A stretch of 64,000 bases of DNA. Source: Rhodococcus sp. 06-235-1A (lineage in GTDB: Bacteria; Actinomycetota; Actinomycetes; Mycobacteriales; Mycobacteriaceae). Under the pieces are notes generated by a model. The model saw only the letters and a program-made list of their open reading frames with translations, had not been told where the DNA came from and did no database searches. The stretch spans positions 62,001-126,000 of the forward strand of contig NZ_NOYI01000033.1 of assembly GCF_002258785.1 (NCBI RefSeq), written 5' to 3'. Position numbers and translations under genes: made by a program. Shown piece by piece: positions 26,823 to 35,112 of the stretch. Every line of letters begins with the position of its first letter. The stretch's first letter is position 1.

Positions 26823-27758
26823 CTACTGACCGCCGAACTCTGCGTACAGCTCCGGCAGAAAACCGGCGAGATGGTTCATCTCCTGCCCACAATGCAGCAT
26901 GAGATCTCGCGCGAGATCGAGCCCGAGTACGAGGTCGGTCGGGTCAACCGATGCTCCCCGGCGGACGGCGCACGTAGCCTGTTTCACGTCCGGTACGTGC
27001 AACCCGCGCAGGTTCAGGTGGAAGCGGCTACGCATCTCGGCACCGCCGTCGACGGGTCGCACCTGGTGGGCCAGCCAGCCCAGGTCCACCGGTGCGATGG
27101 AGCTGCCTACTCGGCCGAAGACGATCGTCTGGTCCGCGGGAACGTCGAACCCGTGCGCGATCGGATCGCGGAACCCGATGCCCAGTTGCTGCAGCTTCGG
27201 CCCGACGTATTCGTCCACGAACGTCGTGTTGCCGATGTACTTCGCCTTGTCGGGGATGTTCAGAGCCGTCCTGTACTCGGCGAGGGCGGCGTAGAGGTGA
27301 GCGTCGGGGTGCCACAGCTTGTAGCGGGCGGCCTCGGTGGAATGCCAGCCGAACCACCAGTCCCACATCGCCGCCGTCACTCGCGGCATCACGGTGCGTA
27401 CGGCCACGAACGCCACCCCATCGGCGCGCCGACCGTATCCGGTCTCGACCGTGGAGTATCCGGTGGGCGCGAGATCGGTTGTGATCGAGTCGAATCCGGG
27501 AACCGAATCGGGTGCGAGAGCAGGGCCGGCGTAGGCCTCTGCGACGACCGCCGGTGCGGGAGTGGTTCGCTGCGCCATGAACCGGGCATAGGGCAAGCCT
27601 CGGTCGGCATCCCGGTAGCCCTGGTAGCGCTCGCCGCAGTCGTCGACGGAACCCAACGTGGGTGCGGCCAGTGCCCTCGTGGCCGGGCCGAGGACGGCTG
27701 CCGTCACCGCCGCAGCTGCTCCCACGACCACCTGTCGCCGCGTCGGCACCCAGCTCAT
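26823..27758 (-). CDS. DAPG-hydrolase (PhlG) family protein with Tat signal
   Basis: A 311-residue protein of the diacetylphloroglucinol hydrolase fold. The WWFGWHSTEAARYKLWHPDA segment near residue 135 and NHLAGFLPELYAEF at the end are hallmarks; PhlG is a zinc enzyme cutting a C-C bond of an acyl phloroglucinol. The N-terminus has twin arginines (TRRQVV) and an AxA site (ALAAP), so export by Tat is predicted, unlike cytosolic PhlG. It is transcribed away from a TetR gene with a palindrome between them. The substrate is unknown; an aromatic acyl compound is inferred. Confidence 0.82.
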   Translation of the reverse strand: MSWVPTRRQVVVGAAAAVTAAVLGPATRALAAPTLGSVDDCGERYQGYRDADRGLPYARFMAQRTTPAPAVVAEAYAGPALAPDSVPGFDSITTDLAPTGYSTVETGYGRRADGVAFVAVRTVMPRVTAAMWDWWFGWHSTEAARYKLWHPDAHLYAALAEYRTALNIPDKAKYIGNTTFVDEYVGPKLQQLGIGFRDPIAHGFDVPADQTIVFGRVGSSIAPVDLGWLAHQVRPVDGGAEMRSRFHLNLRGLHVPDVKQATCAVRRGASVDPTDLVLGLDLARDLMLHCGQEMNHLAGFLPELYAEFGGQ

Positions 27759-27770
27759 AGCCCCACCATG

Positions 27771-27786
27771 CTCAACATGCGTTGAG
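27771..27786. promoter_or_regulatory. Candidate TetR operator between the DAPG-hydrolase-like and tetR genes
   Basis: The 16-bp dyad CTCAACATGCGTTGAG has 6-bp perfect arms. It lies 13 bp from the hydrolase start and 53 bp from the tetR start, well placed to control both directions. Confidence 0.6.
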
Positions 27787-27838
27787 GCTAGGGCGCGAAA
27801 ACGCGGGATGTCAAGACCCTGCCAGTACACTGCGCGGT

Positions 27839-28453
27839 ATGAGTCCTGCCAACCCCAAGGACGACGAGTCCCGAGTGCGTCGGCGTGACGAGATCGCTAC
27901 GGCAGCGATCGAAGTGCTGGCCACCAAAGGTTTTCGCGGTCTGACTCACCGGGCCGTCGACGCTGCGGCGGGACTCGGTCCCGGATCGGTCAACTACCAC
28001 GCCCCCACTCGAAGCCGCTTGCTGCACTTGGCGCTCGGGCAGCTCTTCGCGCGCGACTTCGAGATTGCCGGAGCGACATTCGGCAGCCTGGTGGATGTCA
28101 AACCCCTGTCCGTCGATATCGTGGTGGCCCGAATCGTGGATTTCATCGAGGCGATGACGACCGGCGACGCGGCCAAGCGGGTGATCGCCCGGGCCATCAT
28201 GCTCGGCGAGGCTCAGCACGATCGTGAGGTGCGCGAGTTGTTCGATACGCAGCGCGGCGCATTCGTCACCTACACGCAGTGGATCGTCGCCTCGCTGGAC
28301 TCCGAGGACCCGCAGGCGGAGGCCGAGACACTGGTCGTGATGATCGAAGGTTTGATCCAACGCCAAGTGCTCATCGGGTCACGTCTGCCCCGGTCGATAG
28401 TGGAGCAGATGCTGCGCACGATCATAGAATCTTCACCGCTGATGACGGAGTGA
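27839..28453 (+). CDS. TetR family transcriptional regulator
   Basis: A 204-residue regulator with an N-terminal helix-turn-helix (GLTHRAVDAAAGLGPGSVNYHAPTR, residues about 36-60) and a TetR_C-type ligand domain. It is divergent from the DAPG-hydrolase-like gene, the same arrangement as PhlH/PhlG in pseudomonads, so it probably senses the hydrolase substrate or product. Control through the 27771-27786 dyad is inferred. Confidence 0.9.
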   Translation: MSPANPKDDESRVRRRDEIATAAIEVLATKGFRGLTHRAVDAAAGLGPGSVNYHAPTRSRLLHLALGQLFARDFEIAGATFGSLVDVKPLSVDIVVARIVDFIEAMTTGDAAKRVIARAIMLGEAQHDREVRELFDTQRGAFVTYTQWIVASLDSEDPQAEAETLVVMIEGLIQRQVLIGSRLPRSIVEQMLRTIIESSPLMTE

Positions 28454-28467
28454 CGGCCGGCGTCGCG

Positions 28468-29193
28468 TCAGCCCAACAGCGACTTACGCTCGGTATGAGT
28501 GAACGTGAAGATCGTTGCGCCGAAGCTGATCAATGCCGTGAGTAGCAGGACTTGCGGTCCGGTGATGACGACGCCGATGAATGCGCCGACCATCCCACCC
28601 AGTGCGAAAGACCCGAGAAGGGCTGTGTAGCAGAGCCAGTCGTAGTACGTTCCGCCGCCGAACAGATGTCTCTCGATGCCCTGGCCGAGTTTGACCATCG
28701 TGCCCGTGACGTAGCTGAGAGGGATGTAGGTCTCTTCCTTCTTCGTGAAGGCGGTGTTCAGCGCACCGAGTGCAAATGCCACCAACAGAATCGGATAGAA
28801 GTTGACGTTGGCGGACGACCATCCGGAGATGGCGATGTCGATCATTCCCGCTGCGGCGAGCGCGATGGTGGTCAGCACCGTCGCACCGTGCGGATGATTG
28901 GACCAGTAGCGACGACGGCAGATCGAGGAGACCACCACGCCGGCCAGGAACGACGCCATGAGCGCAAGAGCGGCCCACGGGGAGGCACCTGGGGCAACCT
29001 CCTTGCCCTCGGGGTGCCCGAAGTGTCCGACGACCGCCCGCTCGGTATTTCCGGTCATGAAGGTCACGAAGTAGCCGGCAGAGTGCAGGAACGCGACCGC
29101 ACCCACCATTCCGGCGAGCCCGGAAAGGATCCAGGACAAACGAGCTTCGGCACCGACGGCTGTTTCGCGGGTGATCGACAGAGGTGATGTCAT
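28468..29193 (-). CDS. DUF1275 (YoaK-like) membrane protein
   Basis: A 241-residue polytopic protein with about six spans and the family signature SAGYFVTFMTGNTERAVV near residue 40 and PLSYVTGTMVKLGQ near residue 150. DUF1275 proteins are uncharacterised and suspected to be transporters. It is on the same strand and 50 bp after the dioxygenase that ends the mys operon, so it could be the seventh gene of that operon and an export candidate; this is inference. The ATG at 29193 is used because the upstream frame runs into the preceding gene. Confidence 0.88.
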   Translation of the reverse strand: MTSPLSITRETAVGAEARLSWILSGLAGMVGAVAFLHSAGYFVTFMTGNTERAVVGHFGHPEGKEVAPGASPWAALALMASFLAGVVVSSICRRRYWSNHPHGATVLTTIALAAAGMIDIAISGWSSANVNFYPILLVAFALGALNTAFTKKEETYIPLSYVTGTMVKLGQGIERHLFGGGTYYDWLCYTALLGSFALGGMVGAFIGVVITGPQVLLLTALISFGATIFTFTHTERKSLLG

Positions 29194-29243
29194 GACTCGA
29201 TTCTCCGGGCGTGAGGCCGACCGGCAAATTTTTGAGTCGTCGG

Positions 29244-29996
29244 TCACAAAACCGACACGATCTCCATATTCGCGATCATTCCGCGGTGCATCACCCTGTT
29301 CCCCACCACGCCGCTGTGGTCGGCGCGATGCATCACACATCGGTTGTCCCACATCACCAGATCGTCGGGAGCCCACGTGTGCCGTAGAACGTTGTCCGAA
29401 CGGGTGGAGTGCTCGAACAGGTACCGGATCGTCTGCCGTGCGTCGTCGGGACTCATTCCGCTGATCGCGACGCAGCGCGCGGGTGCCGTCAGTGCGAGGG
29501 CAGTGCGGCCCGACACGGGATGTACTGCGAACAAGGGGTGTTCGGCGGAGGAATCGGTGTCCGACGCCACCCCGGTCACTCGGTGGGTCATCGTGCGTCC
29601 GGCCAGGTCCGCCTTCCGGTCCGCAGGCAAGGTCTCGTACGCCGCGTACTGATCGCTGAACAGCGTGCTGCCGCCGGCCTCGGGTACGCATACCGCGCGT
29701 AATGCGGTGTAGGTGGGCGGGTTCGGCACGTACGTCGTGTCCACGTGGAACGTCGACTTCGGCGGCGTCGTGCGGCCGACGTTGCTGACGACGTTCAGGT
29801 CGGGGTAACCCGGCACGGGGGTCTCGCCTTCGGTGAACATCATCTCACCGAACCGGCGGAGAAACGCCAGAAAGCGCATGTCGTCCACCGGTTGTTCCCG
29901 CAGGATCAATACGCCGTGTTCGGCCAGCAGCGTGCGTAGTTCGTCGATCGAGACCGAGTCCAGGTCCAGACCTCGAATCACCTTTCCCAGCGTCAC
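29244..29996 (-). CDS. TauD/TfdA family Fe(II)/2-oxoglutarate dioxygenase in the mys operon
   Basis: A 250-residue oxygenase. The iron triad is His 84 and Asp 86 (FHVDTTY) plus His 223 (WDNRCVMHRA), with Arg 234 or 238 for 2-oxoglutarate. PPTYTALRAVCVPEAGGSTLF is the usual TauD core. The GTG start overlaps the mysD stop (GTGA), so it is translated with the mycosporine genes. Cyanobacterial MysH, which trims mycosporine-like amino acids to palythines, is a phytanoyl-CoA-type dioxygenase from another branch, so this may be an independent tailoring enzyme. The reaction is unproven. Confidence 0.88.
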   Translation of the reverse strand: MTLGKVIRGLDLDSVSIDELRTLLAEHGVLILREQPVDDMRFLAFLRRFGEMMFTEGETPVPGYPDLNVVSNVGRTTPPKSTFHVDTTYVPNPPTYTALRAVCVPEAGGSTLFSDQYAAYETLPADRKADLAGRTMTHRVTGVASDTDSSAEHPLFAVHPVSGRTALALTAPARCVAISGMSPDDARQTIRYLFEHSTRSDNVLRHTWAPDDLVMWDNRCVMHRADHSGVVGNRVMHRGMIANMEIVSVL

Positions 29997-31015
29997 GAGG
30001 ACAACTCCTTCACCGATAGCTCTCGAAGCGATAGTGCGAACAGTCGATCGACGGAGATCCCGGCCGCCGCAGCCATCACCGCGACGACGCTCGAGGGGGA
30101 GTACGAGCAGTACAGGCCGGCCTCGAGAAACCATGGTCTGCCGTCGGGATCGATGCGAAAATCGAACAGACCGTAGTGCCGACAGCCGAGAGACCGGTAG
30201 CACAACCGCGCAGCCGCCCAGACCTCGTCGGTGATCGGATCGGAGACGTCCACCATCCACGCCTTGGTCTGTTCCTTCGCCACCAGGTACAGATCCCCGT
30301 CCGTGGTGCGGCTCAACTTGTCTGCACTCGACCGCACGGACTCGACGGCGTACTCCTCGAGCGGAAGGCAGATCAGCTCACCGCCCGACTCGATGATGCC
30401 GCAGCGGACCTCTCGTCCCAGGGGGATATACGACTCCACCAGTGCCGCAGCAGAATACGTCAGAGCCTCGCGGACCGCGGGTGCCAGCGCGCTGTCCTCA
30501 CGCACGAGGGTGACCCCCATCGAGTTGTCCGAGTCGACGGGCTTGACGACGACCGGTAGGCCGAGTCCGATCCGGTCGGCGCTTCGTACCACCTCACCGG
30601 CGGGGACGGCGACCCCGGCAGCGGCCACGACGGCACGCGCGCGAGCTTTGTCCGCCGTCATCGCCATCACGTCGGGACCGTTGCCCACGTACGGCACACC
30701 CAGGAGGTCGAACAGACTGCGATACGTCGTCATGCCGGGCAGGCAGAACATCTGCGGCACCATGACGTCGAAGTGCCACGAGGACATGACTTCGACCGCC
30801 TGCGCCAGTGACATCTGCTGTGCAGCAGCCACACTGGCGGAGTCGATACCGCCCGGAAAGCTCCACAGCCCGCCGGGAGAGACGAACGCCACCTCGAACC
30901 GGTACGCAGGATCGTCTCCGAACGCATCGAGAAAGCCGCCCGCGTACACCCGGGACAGATCGCAGTGGAACTCGTCCACCGAGGATCCGACGAGTACCAG
31001 GACCGACAGTGTCAT
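29993..31015 (-). CDS. mysD: D-Ala-D-Ala ligase-like mycosporine-like amino acid ligase
   Basis: A 340-residue ATP-grasp enzyme very close in pattern to cyanobacterial MysD: FHCDLSRVYAGG, PQMFCLPGMTTYR, VVKPVDSDNSMGV, LGREVRCGI and GCRHYGLFDFRIDPDG. MysD condenses a second amino acid (often Ser or Thr) onto mycosporine-glycine to give shinorine- or porphyra-334-type imines. The ATG overlaps the mysC stop. The amino acid used here cannot be read from sequence. Confidence 0.92.
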   Translation of the reverse strand: MTLSVLVLVGSSVDEFHCDLSRVYAGGFLDAFGDDPAYRFEVAFVSPGGLWSFPGGIDSASVAAAQQMSLAQAVEVMSSWHFDVMVPQMFCLPGMTTYRSLFDLLGVPYVGNGPDVMAMTADKARARAVVAAAGVAVPAGEVVRSADRIGLGLPVVVKPVDSDNSMGVTLVREDSALAPAVREALTYSAAALVESYIPLGREVRCGIIESGGELICLPLEEYAVESVRSSADKLSRTTDGDLYLVAKEQTKAWMVDVSDPITDEVWAAARLCYRSLGCRHYGLFDFRIDPDGRPWFLEAGLYCSYSPSSVVAVMAAAAGISVDRLFALSLRELSVKELSS

Positions 31016-32301
31016 CAGTCGCCTCCGCTCTCCACGAGTTTGCCGATGTTGAAGTCGATGCGAGACCACTCGCCGCGAGCCAGAAGGTTCCGGATCAGCA
31101 GGGACGGGATCTGGAGGTGGTGCACCAGAATGTACGGCAGCGGGTCCCACCCCGTCAGGATGGCGTCCTTGCCGCGGAAGATGCTGCGAAGGCGTGCCTT
31201 TCGGTTGCCCTCGGTGAGCAGACGCCACAGCTCGTGGTAGATCCAGTACGTCGGCCGAGCCGTCGGGCGCGGCACGATCATCGGATGGTCGTCGTCGAGG
31301 TACGCGGCAGCCAGATCGGGGTGGTCGTAGAACATCGTGATGGCCGAATGGGTGCGGGGGTTGCACTCGATGGCATAGATGTGGCCGTCGGCAGCGGACT
31401 CGATGAAGTCGAAGGACAGCTGGCCGGTGACGTCCAGCGAGGAGACGAAAGTCTGTACCCAGAGCAGGATTTCGGGCTTGTCCACCATCTCGTAGTTGAC
31501 CTGGAAGGCCGAGGACACGCAGCAGCCGTACACCTGTAGGCGGCCCTCACGCACCGTGCCGTGTGTGCAGTACTCCTGACCGGCGATGAATTCCTGCAGA
31601 ATCCACGGATCGTCCTCCGTGATGTGCAGACTCCGAGCGAACGAGGCGTTGCGCTGTGGCGTCTGCGCAGACAGTCGCGTCAGATCCATGCGGCCGACGG
31701 GGTTGTACGAGATTCGCTTGAGGATGTACTCGCGACCCGGTGGAAAGTCGAACTCGTCGATCTGAGCAGGATCGGTGATGCGCCGAAAGTCCGGAACGCG
31801 AAGCCCCAACGATGCTGCGTGTTCGGAGAATCGGGACTTGTCGTCGACCATCCGCACGCTACCTGCGTCGCCATGGATCACCTCGCAGTGCGGGTCGAGC
31901 ACGGTCCTGGCGTCCGCGTCGTGAATGCTTGCTGCCGGGCTGGCCACGGGGACGAACACATCGACGTTCTCGCGTCGAACGATGTCCAGCAGAGCCTGCG
32001 CGTATTCCGGGGCACCCGGATCGGGCACACAATGGAACCGATCGACAGCGCGGGAGAATCTGTGTCCCGAAAAGCGATACTTGGCCGACTCCACCAGGAT
32101 CACTCGATGCCCGGCGAGGTGGAAGGACCGAGCGAGCTGCAGTGCCTTGGTCATCTTGCCGCCGCTGATCAGAACCGTTCTGGGTGAATCGGATCGGCGT
32201 GTGGGCGGTCGGGTGCCGCGCATCGCGGCCACCCCTGCCGCCGCGAGGTCGACGGGCAGGGTGACCGCGAGGCCGAGCAGTGCGGCTACCGTGCGAATCA
32301 T
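31015..32301 (-). CDS. mysC: ATP-grasp mycosporine-glycine synthase
   Basis: A 428-residue protein matching MysC in several long blocks: a hydrophobic N-terminus, ISGGKMTKALQLARSFH, HRFSRAVDRFHCVP, WILQEFIAGQEYCTHGTV, ECNPRTHSAITMFY near residue 310, and the C-terminus RIDFNIGKLVESGGD. It activates 4-deoxygadusol by phosphorylation and adds glycine to give mycosporine-glycine. Its stop overlaps the mysD start (ATGA) and its start overlaps the mysB stop. The N-terminal hydrophobic helix suggests membrane association, as in other MysC proteins. Confidence 0.95.
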   Translation of the reverse strand: MIRTVAALLGLAVTLPVDLAAAGVAAMRGTRPPTRRSDSPRTVLISGGKMTKALQLARSFHLAGHRVILVESAKYRFSGHRFSRAVDRFHCVPDPGAPEYAQALLDIVRRENVDVFVPVASPAASIHDADARTVLDPHCEVIHGDAGSVRMVDDKSRFSEHAASLGLRVPDFRRITDPAQIDEFDFPPGREYILKRISYNPVGRMDLTRLSAQTPQRNASFARSLHITEDDPWILQEFIAGQEYCTHGTVREGRLQVYGCCVSSAFQVNYEMVDKPEILLWVQTFVSSLDVTGQLSFDFIESAADGHIYAIECNPRTHSAITMFYDHPDLAAAYLDDDHPMIVPRPTARPTYWIYHELWRLLTEGNRKARLRSIFRGKDAILTGWDPLPYILVHHLQIPSLLIRNLLARGEWSRIDFNIGKLVESGGD

Positions 32302-33098
32302 GTTCGACGGATCAGCGTCACGCCGTCGCGCAGAGGAAGCAGTACCTGCTCCACGCGGGGGTCGTTCGCCACGTAGTCGTTGAATTCGGCGACGGCCTTG
32401 CCGTTCTCGGTGGGCTGTTCGGAGTACGGCTGACCCTGCAGAAGGGTGTTGTCGACGGCGATCACGGCGCCGTCGGAGAGCAGATCGCTCTCGAGCAGAT
32501 ACTCCACGTACGCGCGGTATCCGGTCTTGTCGGCGTCGATGAACACCAGGTCGAACGTCCCGTCGAGCCGACCGAGGGTGTCGAGCGCGGGACCCACCTG
32601 CACCGTGATGGCAGATCCTGCAGTCGATTCTGCGAAGCAGGACTGCGCGAACTCGGCAACGTACGGATCGACCTCGCAGGCGACGACCTCGCCGCCTGCG
32701 GGCAGCGCCTCGGCCATCGCCAGCGCCGAGTAGCCGGTGAACATGCCGATCTCGAGCACCCGCGTCGCCCGGGTCATGTGCACGAGAAACGCCAGGAAAC
32801 GTCCCTCCACATGGCCGGAGAGCATTTCCATCTCCAGGGGCCCCGAGCCGGAGATCACGTCGCGTGACCTCCAGTCCTCGGAGCGGGTCCGCGACGCAAG
32901 TGTGGCCAGCGCGGCGGATTCGGAGGTGGTGCAGGTGTCCAGATACGGGTCGAGGCCCGCGGCGAGATCGCGGGCACGACGTATCCGAGTGGTCAGCTCG
33001 TCGGGCACCCCGGCATGGGCGTCGAGCAACTCGGCTATCTCGCCCAGCTCGCGCGCAAGGATTGTCGTCGGGGTCACCGGTCGCGGGGCCTCCGTCAC
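32298..33098 (-). CDS. mysB: O-methyltransferase forming 4-deoxygadusol
   Basis: A 266-residue class I SAM methyltransferase of the CCoAOMT-like fold: [20 protein letters not shown] (SAM motif I), [25 protein letters not shown] and [12 protein letters not shown]. In mycosporine clusters this enzyme methylates desmethyl-4-deoxygadusol. It overlaps mysA and mysC by four bases each. Function is assigned by family plus cluster position. Confidence 0.92.
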   Translation of the reverse strand: MTEAPRPVTPTTILARELGEIAELLDAHAGVPDELTTRIRRARDLAAGLDPYLDTCTTSESAALATLASRTRSEDWRSRDVISGSGPLEMEMLSGHVEGRFLAFLVHMTRATRVLEIGMFTGYSALAMAEALPAGGEVVACEVDPYVAEFAQSCFAESTAGSAITVQVGPALDTLGRLDGTFDLVFIDADKTGYRAYVEYLLESDLLSDGAVIAVDNTLLQGQPYSEQPTENGKAVAEFNDYVANDPRVEQVLLPLRDGVTLIRRT

Positions 33099-34306
33099 GA
33101 TGTCGGCGCGGTGAACATGTCGAGGCCCTCGCCTGCTCGTGGGAAGTCGAGGCAGATCTTCTTGTGCAGGGTCAGCACGTCACCCAGCTCGTCCGCATCG
33201 AGATCGTTGAGGAATCTGCAGGTACCGATCGGATCTGGTACCGCGGCGCGCAAGATCCCGTCGCGGGTCTTGAGGATCGATGCCGTTGCGTCGGAAAGCA
33301 ACTCGGGTGTCAGATAGGGGCTGTCGAGTGCCAACCCGATGCTGCTCATGACACCCAGTACGCGATCGCGGTCTGCAGTGGACAGGTGCCCGCGCTGCTC
33401 GGCGACCGTCGTGGACAGCGCCATGTCGATATTGATCGCGTGGCCGTGGAAGAACGGAGCGGGCGGAGTCAGCTCCAGGGTCGGGCTCCAGGTGTGTCCG
33501 AAGGCAATGACGCGATCGAGATCGATCTCGTGCAGGTTGGGGGCTTCGAGCTCGAGCATCGTGGCGATGGCCGAGTACGTCAATCGGTCTGCAACCGAAC
33601 GCAATTCCGCCGTGCCGTCGAGGTGACCGAAGCGGGTGCGCAGCAGTTCCGGCCCGTACTGCTCCAGCAACTCGAAGATCTCCAGATTTCCGACGACGGA
33701 GATCTTGATCAGCTCCGCCATACCGTTGCGCACCTGGTCTTCCGGCAGCGTGCCGAGGAACGAGAAGTCCAGCAATACCTTCTGCGAGGCGTGGTACGCA
33801 CCGAGACGGTTCTTGTGCTTGCCGTAGTTGACGGCCACCTTGATAGACACACTCGCGTCGATCAAGCCGATCAACGTGGTGGGAATGCGAATGTACGGGG
33901 TGTTGCGGCGGTAGCTGGCACACGCGAATCCCGCTACGTCCGTGGTCAATCCACCGCCCACCACCAACACCGGCTCGGTCCGCACGAGGCCGAATGCGTC
34001 GAACTCTCCCACGATGCGCTCGAATGTCTCCAGCGACTTCGCGGTCTCCGCTATCTGCACCGGAATCACCGTCAGGGCGATGTCGTGATGATCGAAGTAC
34101 GCGCGGATCCGGTCCCCGTAGATCTCGTGAACCGACTCGTCGACGACCATCAGCGCGCGTCCGTACTGACGGTAGCTGTCGGCCAGTTCGGTGTTCTCGA
34201 TCGCGAAGACACCGTCGACGTAGATCAGGTCGTATTCGATGCGCTCGTAACCCTCGACGCGAAATGACCTGTCCCCGGCAACGACCTGGGCCTGAAGATT
34301 GCTCAC
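33095..34306 (-). CDS. mysA: Desmethyl-4-deoxygadusol synthase (sedoheptulose 7-phosphate cyclase)
   Basis: A 403-residue sugar-phosphate cyclase of the dehydroquinate-synthase fold. NAD-binding [37 protein letters not shown], and metal-site segments [20 protein letters not shown] (His about 271) and [12 protein letters not shown] match the DDGS branch, not shikimate-pathway AroB. It converts sedoheptulose 7-phosphate to desmethyl-4-deoxygadusol. EEVS enzymes are close relatives; the mysB/mysC/mysD neighbours decide for DDGS. It starts 24 bp after the HAD-like gene and overlaps mysB. Confidence 0.93.
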   Translation of the reverse strand: MSNLQAQVVAGDRSFRVEGYERIEYDLIYVDGVFAIENTELADSYRQYGRALMVVDESVHEIYGDRIRAYFDHHDIALTVIPVQIAETAKSLETFERIVGEFDAFGLVRTEPVLVVGGGLTTDVAGFACASYRRNTPYIRIPTTLIGLIDASVSIKVAVNYGKHKNRLGAYHASQKVLLDFSFLGTLPEDQVRNGMAELIKISVVGNLEIFELLEQYGPELLRTRFGHLDGTAELRSVADRLTYSAIATMLELEAPNLHEIDLDRVIAFGHTWSPTLELTPPAPFFHGHAINIDMALSTTVAEQRGHLSTADRDRVLGVMSSIGLALDSPYLTPELLSDATASILKTRDGILRAAVPDPIGTCRFLNDLDADELGDVLTLHKKICLDFPRAGEGLDMFTAPTS

Positions 34307-34330
34307 TATTACTCCTGGGTGGATGAAGGG

Positions 34331-34996
34331 TCAGGCTGAAATCAGAGCGCGTACACGCTCGGGATCGAGTGCATCGACGGTGTCGGTGGCCGAGCCGAAG
34401 TCGGCGTCGGCGGTGTTCTCGTTGGGGAATGCGACGCAGGTGATGCCTGCGGCGACGGCCGCCTCGACTCCGCCGGCATTGTCCTCGATGGCGACACTGT
34501 CGGATGCGTTCTCGCCCAACGTCTTCAACGCGAAATTGTAGGATGCGGGATCGGGCTTGCCTGCGTCCACCGAGGACGCGTCGACGATGACGTCGAACGA
34601 ATCGGCGGTCAGCTCCGGGCTCAGGGCCGCCAGCAGTGCGTCGATGTTGTCGCGCGACGTGGTGGTCACGAAGCCGACCTTGACGCCGTTCGCCTTGGCG
34701 GAATCGATCGTATCGGCAACGCCGGGACGCGTTTTCACGTCCGATTCGCCGACCAGACGCTGGAATATCTCGGACTTCGTTGCATGCACCGCGGCAGCAT
34801 CGACCTCGGTACCCGTGTCGGCCGCGTACTCGCTGATGCGGTCGGCACCACCGTTCGACCCGAGCATCGCCCGGTAGTCGTCCCGAGACCAGTTCCAGTT
34901 CAGATCGTGGGCTGCGAAGGCCTCGTTGAACGAGCGGCGTTGCAGTTCGGACGTGTCGACGAGCGTGCTGATCGAGCCGAACAGAATTGCGGACAT
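34331..34996 (-). CDS. HAD-superfamily protein lacking the catalytic aspartates
   Basis: A 221-residue protein of the beta-phosphoglucomutase-like HAD subgroup. The cap region and later motifs survive (VTTTSRDN, motif II; DAGKPDPASY with Lys, motif III; AIEDNAGG, motif IV), but motif I reads FGSISTLVDT at residues 6-15 where F-D-x-D-G-T is expected: the nucleophile and acid Asp are Gly 7 and Ile 9. It is therefore unlikely to be a normal phosphatase. It is first in the mys operon, 24 bp before mysA. A regulatory, binding or chaperone role in sedoheptulose 7-phosphate supply is conceivable but unproven. Confidence 0.85.
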   Translation of the reverse strand: MSAILFGSISTLVDTSELQRRSFNEAFAAHDLNWNWSRDDYRAMLGSNGGADRISEYAADTGTEVDAAAVHATKSEIFQRLVGESDVKTRPGVADTIDSAKANGVKVGFVTTTSRDNIDALLAALSPELTADSFDVIVDASSVDAGKPDPASYNFALKTLGENASDSVAIEDNAGGVEAAVAAGITCVAFPNENTADADFGSATDTVDALDPERVRALISA

Positions 34997-35037
34997 GGGT
35001 GCCTTTCGGAGCGAGAGACGTTGTATCAGTCAATGTC

Positions 35038-35051
35038 TCGCGCATGCGCGA
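35038..35051. promoter_or_regulatory. Perfect 14-bp palindrome upstream of the mys operon
   Basis: TCGCGCATGCGCGA lies 42 bp before the first gene of the mys operon. It is a good operator candidate for controlling mycosporine synthesis. No dedicated regulator is adjacent. Confidence 0.45.
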
Positions 35052-35063
35052 TGGGGTGAGTTG

Positions 35064-35094
35064 GTTCGGGGTATATGCCCCATCGGCACCGAAC
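35064..35094 (-). terminator. Possible terminator of the adenylate cyclase gene
   Basis: Nested inverted repeats, GTTCGG/CCGAAC (35064-35069 with 35089-35094) around GGGG/CCCC, start 19 bp after the cyclase stop. Confidence 0.4.
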
Positions 35095-35112
35095 GGGAAA
35101 CCTTCGAATTTT

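Noticed and set aside
33095-34306. Dehydroquinate synthase (AroB) annotation for mysA
   Set aside because: The FGHTWSP and FFHGHAIN segments and the mysB-C-D neighbours point to a sedoheptulose 7-phosphate cyclase.
33180-35045. 621-codon minus-strand frame
   Set aside because: Out-of-frame shadow of mysA and the HAD gene; strongly Arg-rich.
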